From positions 1-29,048 of IMG/VR virus record IMGVR_UViG_3300042923_000278: a stretch of DNA of 29,048 bases; one strand, given 5' to 3'. The stretch comes from a virus. Positions 1-7,121 of the stretch are shown piece by piece. Each line of letters starts with the position of its first letter. The stretch's first letter is position 1. The notes under the pieces are model-generated. The model made no database searches and had not been told where the DNA came from. It saw only the letters and a program-made list of their open reading frames with translations. A program made the translations under genes and the position numbers.

Positions 1-378
1 AGAGCGACCGCGAAACAAGCGGGTACGAAGTTCGAGTCCGACGTGGTCCGGTACCTGCGGGAACGTCTCGGAGATGACCGGATCGAACGACGCGCGAAGT
101 CCGGGGCGAAAGACCGTGGCGACATCGCCGGGGTCCGCACCGCACTAGGCGAACGCGTCGTCATCGAGTGCAAGGACGTTGCCCGCATGGACCTGTCGGG
201 GTGGGTGAACGAAGCCGACATTGAACGCGGCAACGACGACGCCGCGGTGAGCATGGTGGCACACAAACGCCGGGGTTACGGCCCCGCACAGATGGGTGGG
301 ACGTACGTGACCATGACACTCGACGACGTAGCCGCACTACTCGCCGGAACCAACCACACGGATAGGAGCGAACAGTGA
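1..378 (+). CDS. Holliday junction resolvase-like nuclease, 5' truncated
   Basis: The frame is open from the first base, so the true start lies upstream of the window; an internal GTG at 43 is not the likely start. The visible 125 residues carry a PD-(D/E)XK nuclease signature: a basic segment ERRAKSGAKDRGDIAG, in which the Asp of GDIAG fits the first catalytic acid, followed by VIECKD (the E-x-K pair). This layout matches the Hjc-like resolvases found among phage replication genes, which cut branched DNA before packaging. Family assignment is from motif recognition. The stop overlaps the next start by four bases (GTGA), making this the first visible gene of a coupled operon. Confidence 0.7.
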   Translation, partial: RATAKQAGTKFESDVVRYLRERLGDDRIERRAKSGAKDRGDIAGVRTALGERVVIECKDVARMDLSGWVNEADIERGNDDAAVSMVAHKRRGYGPAQMGGTYVTMTLDDVAALLAGTNHTDRSEQ

Positions 379-512
379 TCGGCAACCTGCTACAGCTCTG
401 GATCATGCAGCTGTGCGAATGCTGCTGGAACGACTGCGACTGTGGCTGTGTCCTGGATTGTCCCCGCCATCGGCGCGAGGCGCTGGCGCACGCGAATGCG
501 AGTGGAGCATGA
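375..512 (+). CDS. Cysteine-rich 45-residue microprotein
   Basis: The GTG start overlaps the upstream stop (GTGA) and the stop overlaps the next ATG (ATGA). The gene therefore fits exactly between two neighbours, which is the main argument that it is real. The product starts with a short hydrophobic stretch, then has seven cysteines between residues 14 and 29 (C14, C16, C17, C21, C23, C25, C29), then a basic His/Arg tail. The cysteine spacing suggests metal binding or a redox knot. No family was recognised. It is too short for most automatic gene calls. Confidence 0.6.
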   Translation: MIGNLLQLWIMQLCECCWNDCDCGCVLDCPRHRREALAHANASGA

Positions 513-775
513 GCGAGGCGAGCACAGAGGCCGCGAGGCGATACCCGCCCGAGTGGTTCTACACGGAGGGCTCGACAGACCCGAGCTTCACGCCACGACG
601 CATCCCCATCCATGACGGCCGGGAAGATGCCTTCCTCGCGGGTGCGATGTGGGCCGCTGACCGCGCGGCGACTGAGGCTGACCGAGGCTACCTCGCAAGC
701 GAGAGGTGTGACGACATCGCCGCTCGCATCCGCGATCTTGTCGCCCCCGAACCGACCGAACCGGAGTCGACGTGA
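509..775 (+). CDS. Hypothetical protein, 88 residues
   Basis: The ATG at 509 overlaps the stop of the Cys-rich gene (ATGA). The frame is open further upstream, but that extension would run through the whole previous gene, so 509 is preferred. The product is soluble and acidic, with an Ala/Arg/Asp-rich helical middle (AFLAGAMWAADRAATEADRG) and a Pro/Glu-rich C-terminus. The AxWAAD-type helix is common in small actinophage proteins of unknown role. No function can be assigned. The stop overlaps the next GTG start. Confidence 0.65.
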   Translation: MSEASTEAARRYPPEWFYTEGSTDPSFTPRRIPIHDGREDAFLAGAMWAADRAATEADRGYLASERCDDIAARIRDLVAPEPTEPEST

Positions 776-927
776 GCCCGGTACTTGCCGGGTTGCTCCC
801 ACTTATCATCACCGCCGCCCTAACCGGGGTGGCGTTTCTGTTGGCGGTCGTGGTTGTGGCCGTCATGCTTCTCCGCCAAGCACGCGGGGAATTCGAACCA
901 GACAACGAAACAGGAGACGACGACTAA
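772..927 (+). CDS. Small single-pass membrane protein, 51 residues
   Basis: The GTG at 772 overlaps the upstream stop and the stop (TAATG) overlaps the next ATG, so the gene sits tightly in the operon. Residues about 4-31 are almost entirely hydrophobic (Leu, Ile, Ala, Val), forming one transmembrane helix. It is followed by a basic residue pair and an acidic tail ending in three Asp. The charge pattern suggests N-out, C-in topology. A holin-like role is conceivable, but the position among replication-type genes gives no support for it. Function unknown. Confidence 0.65.
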   Translation: MSPVLAGLLPLIITAALTGVAFLLAVVVVAVMLLRQARGEFEPDNETGDDD

Positions 928-1250
928 TGGCAACGACAACCGTGCAGGGCACTGTGAGCCGCATCTACGCATCCCGCGGGTTCTCACTCAAGGAAACCTG
1001 GAACAAGCGCGACGGGGGCACCGGAACCCGCTACTGGTCCGTGTTCGTCCCGGACGGTCAGCCCGTGACCGCCGTCATCGACTCCCGGGTGAAGGTGTCG
1101 GGGATGCTCGCCGCTGAGGTGTCGTCGAAGGACGCCCGCTACGTGGATTACAAGGTGTCGAACGCCACGGTCGAGACCATCGGCGCCCCGGCACCTGCTG
1201 CTGACCCCGTGGACGCATGGCCCACCGAAGATCCCAACCTCCCCTTTTAG
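927..1250 (+). CDS. SSB-like single-stranded DNA-binding protein
   Basis: The ATG at 927 overlaps the upstream TAA. The 107-residue product has a beta-rich body (VQGTVSRIYASRGFSLKE, then SVFVPDGQPVTAVID and VKVSGML) compatible with one OB fold. It ends in a Pro/Ala linker and the tail EDPNLPF. Bacterial SSBs typically end in an acidic DDDIPF-like peptide that recruits replication and repair partners, and this tail resembles it. It is shorter than cellular SSBs (about 160-180 residues). Together with the resolvase upstream this marks a replication/recombination operon. The assignment rests on tail and fold pattern and is fairly likely, not proven. Confidence 0.6.
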   Translation: MATTTVQGTVSRIYASRGFSLKETWNKRDGGTGTRYWSVFVPDGQPVTAVIDSRVKVSGMLAAEVSSKDARYVDYKVSNATVETIGAPAPAADPVDAWPTEDPNLPF

Positions 1251-1260
1251 GCGGCGACTC

Positions 1261-1425
1261 ATGGCTAAGAAGCATTGGTCTCGTCCCACGAAGGAGGAGC
1301 GGGTTTGGTTGGCGGCGGTGTTGAACCCTCCACCCGAACCACCCACCCACAAGTGCGGGCGCTGCTACGGCCCGTACGGGAAGTCAGCCATCCCCTGCCG
1401 CAACGACCCAGGAGTGCCGACATGA
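1261..1425 (+). CDS. Hypothetical 54-residue protein with a CxxC pair
   Basis: The ATG at 1261 follows the SSB-like gene by 10 bases, and the stop overlaps the next ATG (ATGA). The product has a basic, Trp-containing N-terminal half, a proline run, and then KCGRCYGPYGKSAIPCR, a CxxC with a third Cys that may bind a metal. The length and cysteine layout resemble other tiny zinc-knuckle proteins in phage early operons. No function is proposed. Confidence 0.6.
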   Translation: MAKKHWSRPTKEERVWLAAVLNPPPEPPTHKCGRCYGPYGKSAIPCRNDPGVPT

Positions 1426-1592
1426 GCAAGAAGCCGAAGAAGACACCGATCAGTGATGCGGTCCGCGATATGGCGTTCACTACGTACACGTGTGCGTGGT
1501 GTGCTGTGCAGCCGATGCGGGGTACAGCGAGGGATGTTGACGGAGCGATCCTGCCGTCGTGTGGGTTGAAGGGCCACGGGAAACCCCTATGA
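1422..1592 (+). CDS. Hypothetical 56-residue protein with Cys pairs
   Basis: The start at 1422 overlaps the upstream stop and the stop at 1590 overlaps the next start, both as ATGA. The N-terminus is Lys-rich (MSKKPKKTP). The middle contains YTCAWCAVQP, a CxxC pair, and a later Cys follows in LPSCGLKGHGKPL with a nearby His. This could be a small treble-clef or zinc-ribbon protein. The family is not recognised, and the evidence for coding is the exact translational coupling on both sides. Confidence 0.65.
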   Translation: MSKKPKKTPISDAVRDMAFTTYTCAWCAVQPMRGTARDVDGAILPSCGLKGHGKPL

Positions 1593-2227
1593 CCGGACTC
1601 ACCGAACTCCTCGACGCCGTTGACAGTCTGACGAAGCCGGGGGTCCTGCATCACACGATTCAGGATTCCCGGTTCACGTGTGTCGTGTTCGACACACCCC
1701 TGTTGGACCGGTTGGAGAACGAGATCCGGTTCTCCCTCAGCCGGGAGGGCAGTAAGTCGCTCCCGAATCAGCGGGTACCGATCAACTCCGGCGCCCTCAT
1801 GTTGTTCATGCGGATCAGTTCACAGATCACGGACTGGGCGCATGACGCGAAAGCGACTGTACATAAGGGGGATCCGGGGCGGACGTTGCGGGCGTGGTAT
1901 GTGACATGGACGCAGACGGAACGCGAGGCCGGGACCGTAGCCGGGCGGGTTCGCCTCCTCACAGGGTGGGAAGCGTCCATCCGCAGGGAGATTGAACCAC
2001 CCCGACAGAAAGACCTCCCCGACCCGTGTCCTACGTGTGGGGCGTCGGAATGGTGGAGGGACGGGGAACGATACCCGCGCCCCCTCGTCGTCGAATCACC
2101 CCGCAACCCGGACAAGTCGCTGATTGACGAGTCCACTGCTCATTGCCGCGCCTGCGACAAGAGGTGGGGCGCACGAGAACTCGCCTACGAACTCGAACAA
2201 GTACCTAACCGAACAGGGAGTGAATGA
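1589..2227 (+). CDS. Conserved phage protein with C-terminal zinc ribbon (DUF7341-like)
   Basis: The start at 1589 overlaps the upstream stop. The 212-residue product has an alpha-helical N-terminal part (residues 1-135) with the segments LLDRLENEIRFSLSREG and SLPNQRVPINSGALMLFM. A C-terminal zinc ribbon follows: CPTCG near residue 150 and CRACDKRWG near residue 197. This matches my memory of a widespread actinophage family annotated DUF7341, of unknown role; that name should be verified. The zinc ribbon suggests nucleic-acid or protein binding. The stop overlaps the next ATG. Confidence 0.75.
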   Translation: MTGLTELLDAVDSLTKPGVLHHTIQDSRFTCVVFDTPLLDRLENEIRFSLSREGSKSLPNQRVPINSGALMLFMRISSQITDWAHDAKATVHKGDPGRTLRAWYVTWTQTEREAGTVAGRVRLLTGWEASIRREIEPPRQKDLPDPCPTCGASEWWRDGERYPRPLVVESPRNPDKSLIDESTAHCRACDKRWGARELAYELEQVPNRTGSE

Positions 2228-2493
2228 TGAGAGATCCGTTCAAGCCGGTGGTCGATCGAGTTCTGGAGCTCGGAGCGTACGACGGCCCGGATGATGTCAC
2301 ATCGGTGATCGCGGACATCTACCGAGTCGCGGCGACGCTCCTGCAAGGATCGGGAGGCGACTACTGCGCGTGCCAGATGTTCCCGTGCGAATGCGTTGAG
2401 GTCTTCATGGGTGACCTTGCAGCCTGCGTAGCGGTTAGGCACCCCCATGCTGTGCCCACTCCCGTAGGCCACGCGTACGAGAGCACGACGTGA
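2224..2493 (+). CDS. Hypothetical 89-residue protein, Cys-containing
   Basis: The ATG at 2224 overlaps the upstream TGA; a second ATG follows directly at 2227. The N-terminal half is helical and acidic (DDVTSVIADIYRVAATLLQG). The middle is a cysteine cluster, YCACQMFPCECVEV, that may bind metal. It is translationally coupled to both neighbours (ATGA upstream, GTGA downstream). No family or function recognised. Confidence 0.6.
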   Translation: MMRDPFKPVVDRVLELGAYDGPDDVTSVIADIYRVAATLLQGSGGDYCACQMFPCECVEVFMGDLAACVAVRHPHAVPTPVGHAYESTT

Positions 2494-2717
2494 GCACCGC
2501 CCCCGCGTACGAGCCGTGGGCAGTATACGAGAGCGCGACGGGCACGGTGTGGTCTGTTACGCCACCGACAGAGGCGAACGCCCGCCATGAGTCCGAACTT
2601 GCGGGAATAGGGCACGAGCCACACCCCATGACCGTCGCGCGCGCTTTAGCGAACGCATGGGCGCACGGCCGTCACGCGGCACTCTCACAGAGAAAAGCTT
2701 GCCGCACTAACGATTAG
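2490..2717 (+). CDS. Hypothetical 75-residue protein, last gene of the first operon
   Basis: The GTG at 2490 overlaps the upstream stop. The product is a small soluble protein. A helical C-terminal half contains TVARALANAWAHGRHAA, which looks amphipathic. Its stop lies inside a short inverted repeat and is followed by a stronger stem-loop at 2735-2765, so transcription probably ends or attenuates here. No function is proposed. Confidence 0.6.
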   Translation: MSTAPAYEPWAVYESATGTVWSVTPPTEANARHESELAGIGHEPHPMTVARALANAWAHGRHAALSQRKACRTND

Positions 2718-2765
2718 TGTGCTAACCTTCTCTCAGGTCGCTTCCGCATGCCCGGAAAGCGACCT
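2704..2765 (+). terminator. Stem-loops closing the first operon
   Basis: Two inverted repeats follow one another. The first (2704-2722) pairs GCACTAA with TTAGTG plus GC around a three-base loop and overlaps the stop codon of the last gene. The second (2735-2765) pairs AGGTCGCTT with AAGCGACCT, with additional pairing of CCG and CGG inside, and is followed by TTTCGCG. The T-run is short, so termination efficiency is uncertain. Confidence 0.5.
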
Positions 2766-2995
2766 TTCGCGTTCTCCCGGCAGCGGCGACCCCGTAGATC
2801 GGTAGAGGAAGGCCGCAGCCCAGGAGCCGGCCACCATACCCAAACACGGTCCCAAAGTCGCGCCTTCGCTAAGCGCGTGACCGTCACAGCCGGAGCCAGC
2901 ACCCCATGGGTGGCTGTGGTCGGCGCTCTTTCACTTTCCCGTGCACGCTCCCCGCGTATACCGGGGGAGTGGCACCCAACCCGTTGGGAGCGACC
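2766..2995. other. Non-coding gap before the HTH gene
   Basis: No convincing gene is seen on either strand; open frames here have Arg/Ser/Pro-rich, shadow-like translations. A small hairpin (2948-2969, CTCCCC with GGGGAG) lies just upstream of the HTH gene. A promoter for the next operon is expected in this gap, but no clear -35/-10 pair can be defended. Confidence 0.4.
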
Positions 2996-3232
2996 GTGGG
3001 ACTCATCGATCGTCTCGCTGCACCGCCAGCGAAGTACCGCCCGGGCCGGTCCGTCATGGACGTGTGGCTCGAATCCCGCCCCGAAGCGGAACAGACCATC
3101 ATCCTTGACGCCGCAACCAACCGGGAGTGGGGTCACGTCGCACTGTTGAAGGAGCTTGTGGCTGAGGGTGCCCCGGAGATTTCGGACAACTCGTTCCGTC
3201 AGTGGCGGATGAAGCGGGGGCTGATCGTATGA
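2996..3232 (+). CDS. Small helix-turn-helix DNA-binding protein
   Basis: The start is chosen at GTG 2996, which has GGGAG five bases upstream; an in-frame ATG at 2906 would add a low-quality, Gly/Thr-rich leader. The 78-residue product starts VGLIDRLAAPP and ends in a helical segment, SDNSFRQWRMKRGL, that resembles a recognition helix. Its stop overlaps the start of the metallophosphoesterase (ATGA). The same HTH-plus-phosphoesterase pairing occurs in actinophages, from memory. It may regulate the following genes or act in packaging, but neither is shown. Confidence 0.65.
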   Translation: MGLIDRLAAPPAKYRPGRSVMDVWLESRPEAEQTIILDAATNREWGHVALLKELVAEGAPEISDNSFRQWRMKRGLIV

Positions 3233-4380
3233 GCCTCGCGGACCGCCTCAACGACGTACCCCTGCCGACACCGCCCGCCCAGTACCAGAAGCAGAAGCAC
3301 TTCGACCCATCCACGGGCCAGGGTGAAGCTGCTACCGGTCCGGTGCGGGGAATGCTCACCGATGAGCGCGACATCCTCACCGCGGCGGGCATCGACGCTG
3401 ACAAGTTCCGCATCGTCGGGAAGATCAGCCAGTGGACGAAGACCCACCACGATCGTGAAGACACCTACAGTTTCTTCTTCGCCTTTGAAGCCCTCACAGC
3501 TGGCGATGAAGCTATCGACCTCCCTGCCCTCTACGCCGAAGCGAGACGCAAACCGAGAACCCCCGTCAGGGGTACGGCTGACAGCCGAGTTACTGTCGTC
3601 GCTCTATCGGACGTTCAAGCGGGCAAGGTTGACCACAGGGGCGGCACGCCGGAACTCATCGACCGCTTGGCGGGGATGAGGGAACGGCTTGCCGCCCACC
3701 TCAAAGTGCGGAAGCCGCAAGCAACCGTGCTCGCTGAGGTGGGCGACCTGTTCGAGGGGTTCGAGTCGGGTGGGAACCCGATGTTCACCAACGACCTTTC
3801 GTTGGCGCAGCAGATGGACCTTGCCGGTACCGAGGTGTACCGGTTCATCGAGGTCATGCAACGCCACGGGCGCGTCGATGTCGTGTCGATCCCGTCGAAC
3901 CACACACAGTGGCGGTCCGGTAAGCAGCAGCTCGGACGCCCCGGCGACGACCTCGGCATCTTCGTCCACCGGCAGGTTGAGAAACTGGCCAACGCGGCTG
4001 GTATCGACGCCCACTGGACGTTCCCCGACATGTACAACGAGTCCGTCGTCATCGACGTCCTCGGAACCGGTCTGGGTGTGGTCCACGGAAACCAGTTCAA
4101 CACTGGTCAGGCGGTCACATGGTGGCAGAAGCAGCAGCACGGTGGCATGCCCACCGCAACCGCTGACATCCTCCTCACCGGCCACTACCACCACCTCACC
4201 GTGATCCCCTCGGGCCGTAACCCGGTCACAGGGAAACCGAAGTGGTGGCTCCAAGCACCAACGACGGATAACGGGTCGTCATGGTTCCGGAACATTGGTG
4301 CCGGCGACAGTGACGCCGGGCTACTCGTGTTCGACATCACGGAGGACGGTTTCGACCTTTCCTCACTCACGGTCCTCTAG
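3229..4380 (+). CDS. Calcineurin-like metallophosphoesterase
   Basis: The ATG at 3229 overlaps the upstream stop. The 383-residue product shows the metallophosphoesterase motifs in order: LSDVQAGKVD (near residue 127; a D-x-Q variant of the usual DxH), VGDLFEG (near 171; GDxxE), PSNHTQW (near 222; replaces GNHD/E) and a GHYHH motif in ILLTGHYHHL (near 318; GHxH). These place two metal ions for phosphodiester hydrolysis. The substrate is unknown; phage members are usually suspected of nucleic-acid processing. The N-terminal 100 residues are outside the core and unassigned. Confidence 0.85.
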   Translation: MSLADRLNDVPLPTPPAQYQKQKHFDPSTGQGEAATGPVRGMLTDERDILTAAGIDADKFRIVGKISQWTKTHHDREDTYSFFFAFEALTAGDEAIDLPALYAEARRKPRTPVRGTADSRVTVVALSDVQAGKVDHRGGTPELIDRLAGMRERLAAHLKVRKPQATVLAEVGDLFEGFESGGNPMFTNDLSLAQQMDLAGTEVYRFIEVMQRHGRVDVVSIPSNHTQWRSGKQQLGRPGDDLGIFVHRQVEKLANAAGIDAHWTFPDMYNESVVIDVLGTGLGVVHGNQFNTGQAVTWWQKQQHGGMPTATADILLTGHYHHLTVIPSGRNPVTGKPKWWLQAPTTDNGSSWFRNIGAGDSDAGLLVFDITEDGFDLSSLTVL

Positions 4381-4396
4381 GACGGGCGGTGTCGCC

Positions 4397-4579
4397 ATGC
4401 TTGACGCGACCAGACGGTGTGACGGGAAAGACTGCGGTGCCCAGGTGTACGTATTCGTGGAGATCGGTGACCACGAGCTCGGATATTGCGGCCACCATGG
4501 CACGAAGTATTGGAAGCGGCTCCATGAGGTCGCGGATCGGGTGTTCGATTTCCGGTACCTCATCGCTGAGGAGTCCTGA
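4397..4579 (+). CDS. DUF7455-like small zinc-binding protein
   Basis: The start is the ATG at 4397, 16 bases after the phosphoesterase. The 60-residue product has RRCDGKDCGAQVYVFVEI, then LGYCGHHGTKYW, then a helical acidic tail. A Cys pair, a beta hairpin and C-x-HH with a following helix is the pattern of the small actinobacterial DUF7455 family found in both hosts and phages (family name from memory). A zinc-bound structural role is likely; function unknown. The TGATG overlap couples it to the next gene. Confidence 0.7.
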   Translation: MLDATRRCDGKDCGAQVYVFVEIGDHELGYCGHHGTKYWKRLHEVADRVFDFRYLIAEES

Positions 4580-4764
4580 TGTGCCGGTGTGACACGGACT
4601 CGTGCGGTGACTTGCGGGCTGAGTACATCGACTCGCGTATCGGCCGGCTCGTGGCGGAACAGGCAGATCCCACGCCGGGCACCTGGGCCCACACGGCACA
4701 GGTCATCAAGGCCATGCCCATCGAAGAGTTGCGCGCCGAAATCGCTGAGCGCGTGGACAGGTGA
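4579..4764 (+). CDS. Hypothetical 61-residue protein
   Basis: The ATG at 4579 overlaps the upstream TGA (TGATG). The N-terminus, MCRCDTDSCGDLRAEY, has three Cys that might bind a metal. The rest is helical and acidic, with PIEELRAEIAERVD at the end. No family recognised. About 90 bases of non-coding sequence with small hairpins follow. Confidence 0.55.
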   Translation: MCRCDTDSCGDLRAEYIDSRIGRLVAEQADPTPGTWAHTAQVIKAMPIEELRAEIAERVDR

Positions 4765-4857
4765 ACAAGGGTTCGTAGTAGCCGGTTCTCCAAACCAGGA
4801 ACCCCGAGAGACCCACGACGCCTGAGGGCGCGGTTGTAGCTGTTAGGGAGAACCACC

Positions 4858-5103
4858 ATGACGGCTTACGAGGATCTGTGTGCTGCTGTTCGCACCTACT
4901 ACGAGAAGGTGGAGCCCGACTCGTACGTGGAAGCCTGGTGCCTCATCTCGCACCGACTCAGTCCCGAGCTCGAGCAGGACGGGCAATCCACGGTTGGTGT
5001 GTTGTCGTCCCCCGAAATGTCGTGGGTGATGAAACGTGGCCTGTTGGATGTGGCGCTCACTGAGGACCGGGCATCAGCAACAGTCCCGGAAGATGACGAC
5101 TGA
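4858..5103 (+). CDS. Hypothetical acidic 81-residue protein
   Basis: The ATG at 4858 is preceded by GGGAG at a good distance. The product is acidic and mostly helical, with the segments LCAAVRTYYEKVEPDSY and SPEMSWVMKRGLLDVAL, ending PEDDD. It resembles small actinophage proteins of unknown role in this position. The upstream 93-base gap contains only minor hairpins (for example CGCC-TGAG-GGCG). Confidence 0.6.
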   Translation: MTAYEDLCAAVRTYYEKVEPDSYVEAWCLISHRLSPELEQDGQSTVGVLSSPEMSWVMKRGLLDVALTEDRASATVPEDDD

Positions 5104-5155
5104 TCTGAGGGGGTTTTCGTCTATCTCGTCGCGGTGACGACGCAAACCACACCAC

Positions 5156-5240
5156 GGGGCTGACATGGAAAGCCCGGGGTGCATGGCCGTAACTTGCCAT
5201 GCGACCGGATACACGCGGTTCGACTCCGCGCAGCTCCACA
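5156..5240 (+). other. tRNA/tmRNA-end-like element
   Basis: The 3' part (5214-5230) folds as a perfect T arm, with stem CGCGG/CCGCG and loop TTCGACT. It is followed by CAGCTCC and A (5231-5238). GGGGCTG at 5156-5162 pairs with CAGCTCC (one G-U), giving a seven-pair acceptor stem. These ends match the known GGGGCUG/CAGCUCC ends of bacterial tmRNA. Between them is a 51-base insert dominated by a long hairpin, GCATGGC/GCCATGC, with an eight-base loop. No normal D arm or anticodon loop can be drawn, so a functional tRNA is not called. It could be a degenerate tRNA, a mimic or chance. Confidence 0.3.
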
Positions 5241-5274
5241 CATTCCCTTCGACACTGAACCTCCGAGGTACACC

Positions 5275-5622
5275 ATGCGCGTGTGCTCACAACCTGGATG
5301 CCCAACCATCTACCCCTCCACCGAGGGGTCACGTTGCGCACAGCACAGGCGTGCAGCAGACAGGGCCAGGCGCCCAGACGGCAACCCGTACTCCACGCCA
5401 GGACACAGACGCTTCCGTGAAGCCGTCCTACGTCGCGACCCTCTATGCGTTCTGTGCGGTGTGAACTTCAGCACCGTCGCCGACCACTACCCACTCAGCC
5501 GCAAAGAGCTAGGAGAGCGCGGTCTAGACCCAAACGACCCACAGTACGGACGCGGCCTAGACAAGCGCTGCCACGACCGCGAGACAGCTCGCAACCAACC
5601 AGGCGGATTCAACGCCAGATAG
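5275..5622 (+). CDS. HNH endonuclease
   Basis: The ATG at 5275 has GAGG nine bases upstream. The 115-residue product has an N-terminal zinc knuckle (VCSQPGCPTIY, then CAQH) and an HNH core: LCVLCG near residue 58, ADHYPLSRKEL near residue 69 (the first catalytic His) and RCHDRETARNQPGG near residue 100. HNH proteins just upstream of the terminase genes are common in cos-type siphoviruses and assist the large terminase in end cleavage; that role here is inferred from motif and position. Confidence 0.85.
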   Translation: MRVCSQPGCPTIYPSTEGSRCAQHRRAADRARRPDGNPYSTPGHRRFREAVLRRDPLCVLCGVNFSTVADHYPLSRKELGERGLDPNDPQYGRGLDKRCHDRETARNQPGGFNAR

Positions 5623-5647
5623 AACCACGGACTAATTACCCGTGTCA

Positions 5648-5684
5648 GGAAGCCCCGGCTCACTCCCTTGAGTCCGGGGCTTCC
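5648..5684 (+). terminator. Strong hairpin upstream of second HNH gene
   Basis: An 11-base perfect inverted repeat (GGAAGCCCCGG with CCGGGGCTTCC) surrounds a 15-base loop that can pair further (CTCA with TGAG). No T-run follows. Instead the sequence CAGTTAAGGGAG continues into the ribosome site of the next gene. The same hairpin-plus-CAGTTAAGG arrangement occurs at 14727-14770, so it may act as a leader or attenuator and not a plain terminator. Confidence 0.55.
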
Positions 5685-5702
5685 GCAGTTAAGGGAGAAC
5701 CA

Positions 5703-6467
5703 ATGCGTACCTGCACCATCGAAGGATGCGACCGCAAGCTCGCCTGCAAGGGCATGTGTCAAATGCACTACGTTCGTACCCGACCCCGGACGCCCGACAA
5801 GCCCGTCATCATCGAGTGCGTCGCCTGCGGCAAGACCGCGCAACGCATGACCGGTGGCCATACACCGAAGTACGGGCGCACCTGCTCCAACGAGTGCCGC
5901 AAATCCCTCACATGGGGGCTCAGGAGCACTCTCCCAGACGATCACTGGGCGCGCTGGTACGGGGCAACCAGCGCATGGACACCACCAGCACAGAAGCCCG
6001 CACGGTTCATCGCCTCCCGGTGTGACGAATGCGACACCCCCTTCATCACCCAACGCAACGGTGACCCCGGTGTGTACTGCTCACCCCAATGCGCCGCACG
6101 TGTAGGTAGACGCGCACGCAGGGCGCGTGAGCACAACGCGCCTGGCACGTTCCGGTACTCACAGGTCATGCGGCAGTACGCCGCACAGGGCCATGCCTGC
6201 GCCTACTGCCACCTACCGGCCAAGGGACTACCCGACCCTGAGCACGTGACACCGCTGTCACGAGGTGGACGCAACGACATGTCCAACATCGTGGCCGCAT
6301 GCCGACCCTGCAACACAGACAAGGGTGACCTCACGCTCGAGGAATGGCAAGCCGAACGTGAACGCAGACACCTGCCACACGTAGACACCACACTCGCTGG
6401 CTCCGCCTACATGCATCTGTATAGGACCGCGCCCACTGCTGAAGCGTGGAGATTCCGAGCGGCCTGA
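5703..6467 (+). CDS. Multi-zinc-finger HNH endonuclease
   Basis: The ATG at 5703 has AAGGGAG six bases upstream. The 254-residue product carries several Cys/His knuckles: CTIEGCDRKL with CKGMCQMHY (residues 4-22), VACGK with CSNEC (40-65), CDECDTPF with CSPQC (110-138). A C-terminal HNH domain follows: CAYCHLPA, PDPEHVTPLSRGG (catalytic His), NIVAACRPCNTDKGD (residues about 165-205). It may be a homing-type or packaging-associated nuclease. The two consecutive HNH genes share only the domain class, so they are not a recent duplication. Confidence 0.85.
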   Translation: MRTCTIEGCDRKLACKGMCQMHYVRTRPRTPDKPVIIECVACGKTAQRMTGGHTPKYGRTCSNECRKSLTWGLRSTLPDDHWARWYGATSAWTPPAQKPARFIASRCDECDTPFITQRNGDPGVYCSPQCAARVGRRARRAREHNAPGTFRYSQVMRQYAAQGHACAYCHLPAKGLPDPEHVTPLSRGGRNDMSNIVAACRPCNTDKGDLTLEEWQAERERRHLPHVDTTLAGSAYMHLYRTAPTAEAWRFRAA

Positions 6468-6611
6468 ACACATGTTCGAACCTACCTCCGTGCATGGAGG
6501 GGGAGGCCCCACTTCGACCCGCGGCCAGATGTCCGTCGGGGAGGGCGCTCCGAGGTTTTCCAGGTTCAAGATGTTCCGACCCGCACTTTTGTTCGACTGA
6601 TCCGTGGTGGC

Positions 6612-7121
6612 GTGATGCTGCCCAGCGTGATGCTGAGGGATGTGATTGATGTGCCTAGTGGTGGTGCGCGTGCGCGGTCTGGTCCGGCGCCTGATCCGAA
6701 TGCTTTGAGGCGTGACCGTGCTGGTGATGCCGGGTGGACCGTGCTTCCCGTCGAGGGTTTCCAGGGTGATGTCCCAGTCTTCCCGCTTCCTGATGCCTTG
6801 GGTGTCGAGGTGGAACTGTGGGGGAAGTTGTGGCGGAAGCCGCAGGCGTTCATGTGGGCGAAGCTGGGCCTCGAGTTTGAGGTGGCGGCGTACGTTCGTG
6901 CGTTCATTGAGTCGACTGAGGCGAAGGCGTCCGCTGGGCTGAAGACTGCCGTTCTGCGGATGGCCGCTGAGCTCGGTCTGTCGCTTCCTGGGATGCACTC
7001 TCTGCGGTGGAAGTTCTCTGAGGATGAGTTGTCTGTGAAGCGTGCTGCGGCGACGGCTCCGGTTCGTACGGGTCCGACTGCTGCGGAGCGTTGGGCGGCG
7101 GCTGTTGGCGATGAAGGCTGA
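6612..7121 (+). CDS. Terminase small subunit
   Basis: This 169-residue protein overlaps the large terminase gene by 11 bases. It has the usual N-terminal basic segment (SGPAPDPNALRRDR), a Trp-rich middle (ELWGKLWRKPQAFMWAKLG) and helical body (EVAAYVRAFIES), as in actinophage small terminases that recognise the packaging site. The first possible start is GTG 6612; GTG 6642 or 6651 are alternatives, and no start has a convincing ribosome site. The preceding 144-base gap holds a small hairpin (CCTCC-GTGCAT-GGAGG near 6491) and no gene. Codon use switches here to T/G-ending codons. Confidence 0.8.
   Translation: MMLPSVMLRDVIDVPSGGARARSGPAPDPNALRRDRAGDAGWTVLPVEGFQGDVPVFPLPDALGVEVELWGKLWRKPQAFMWAKLGLEFEVAAYVRAFIESTEAKASAGLKTAVLRMAAELGLSLPGMHSLRWKFSEDELSVKRAAATAPVRTGPTAAERWAAAVGDEG

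Noticed and set aside
2748-3149. Open frame over the non-coding gap
   Set aside because: Translation is Arg/Ser/Pro-rich, starts inside a hairpin and overlaps the HTH gene in another frame.
3604-4254. Minus-strand 216-codon frame opposite the phosphoesterase
   Set aside because: Antisense shadow; the + strand has all four metallophosphoesterase motifs.
5156-5240. A functional tRNA
   Set aside because: Acceptor and T arms are present but no D arm or seven-base anticodon loop with T33 can be formed; reported only as tRNA-like.
6446-6649. Small + strand frame upstream of the small terminase
   Set aside because: It overlaps the terminase start in another frame, and its Pro/Arg/Cys-rich translation has no pattern.
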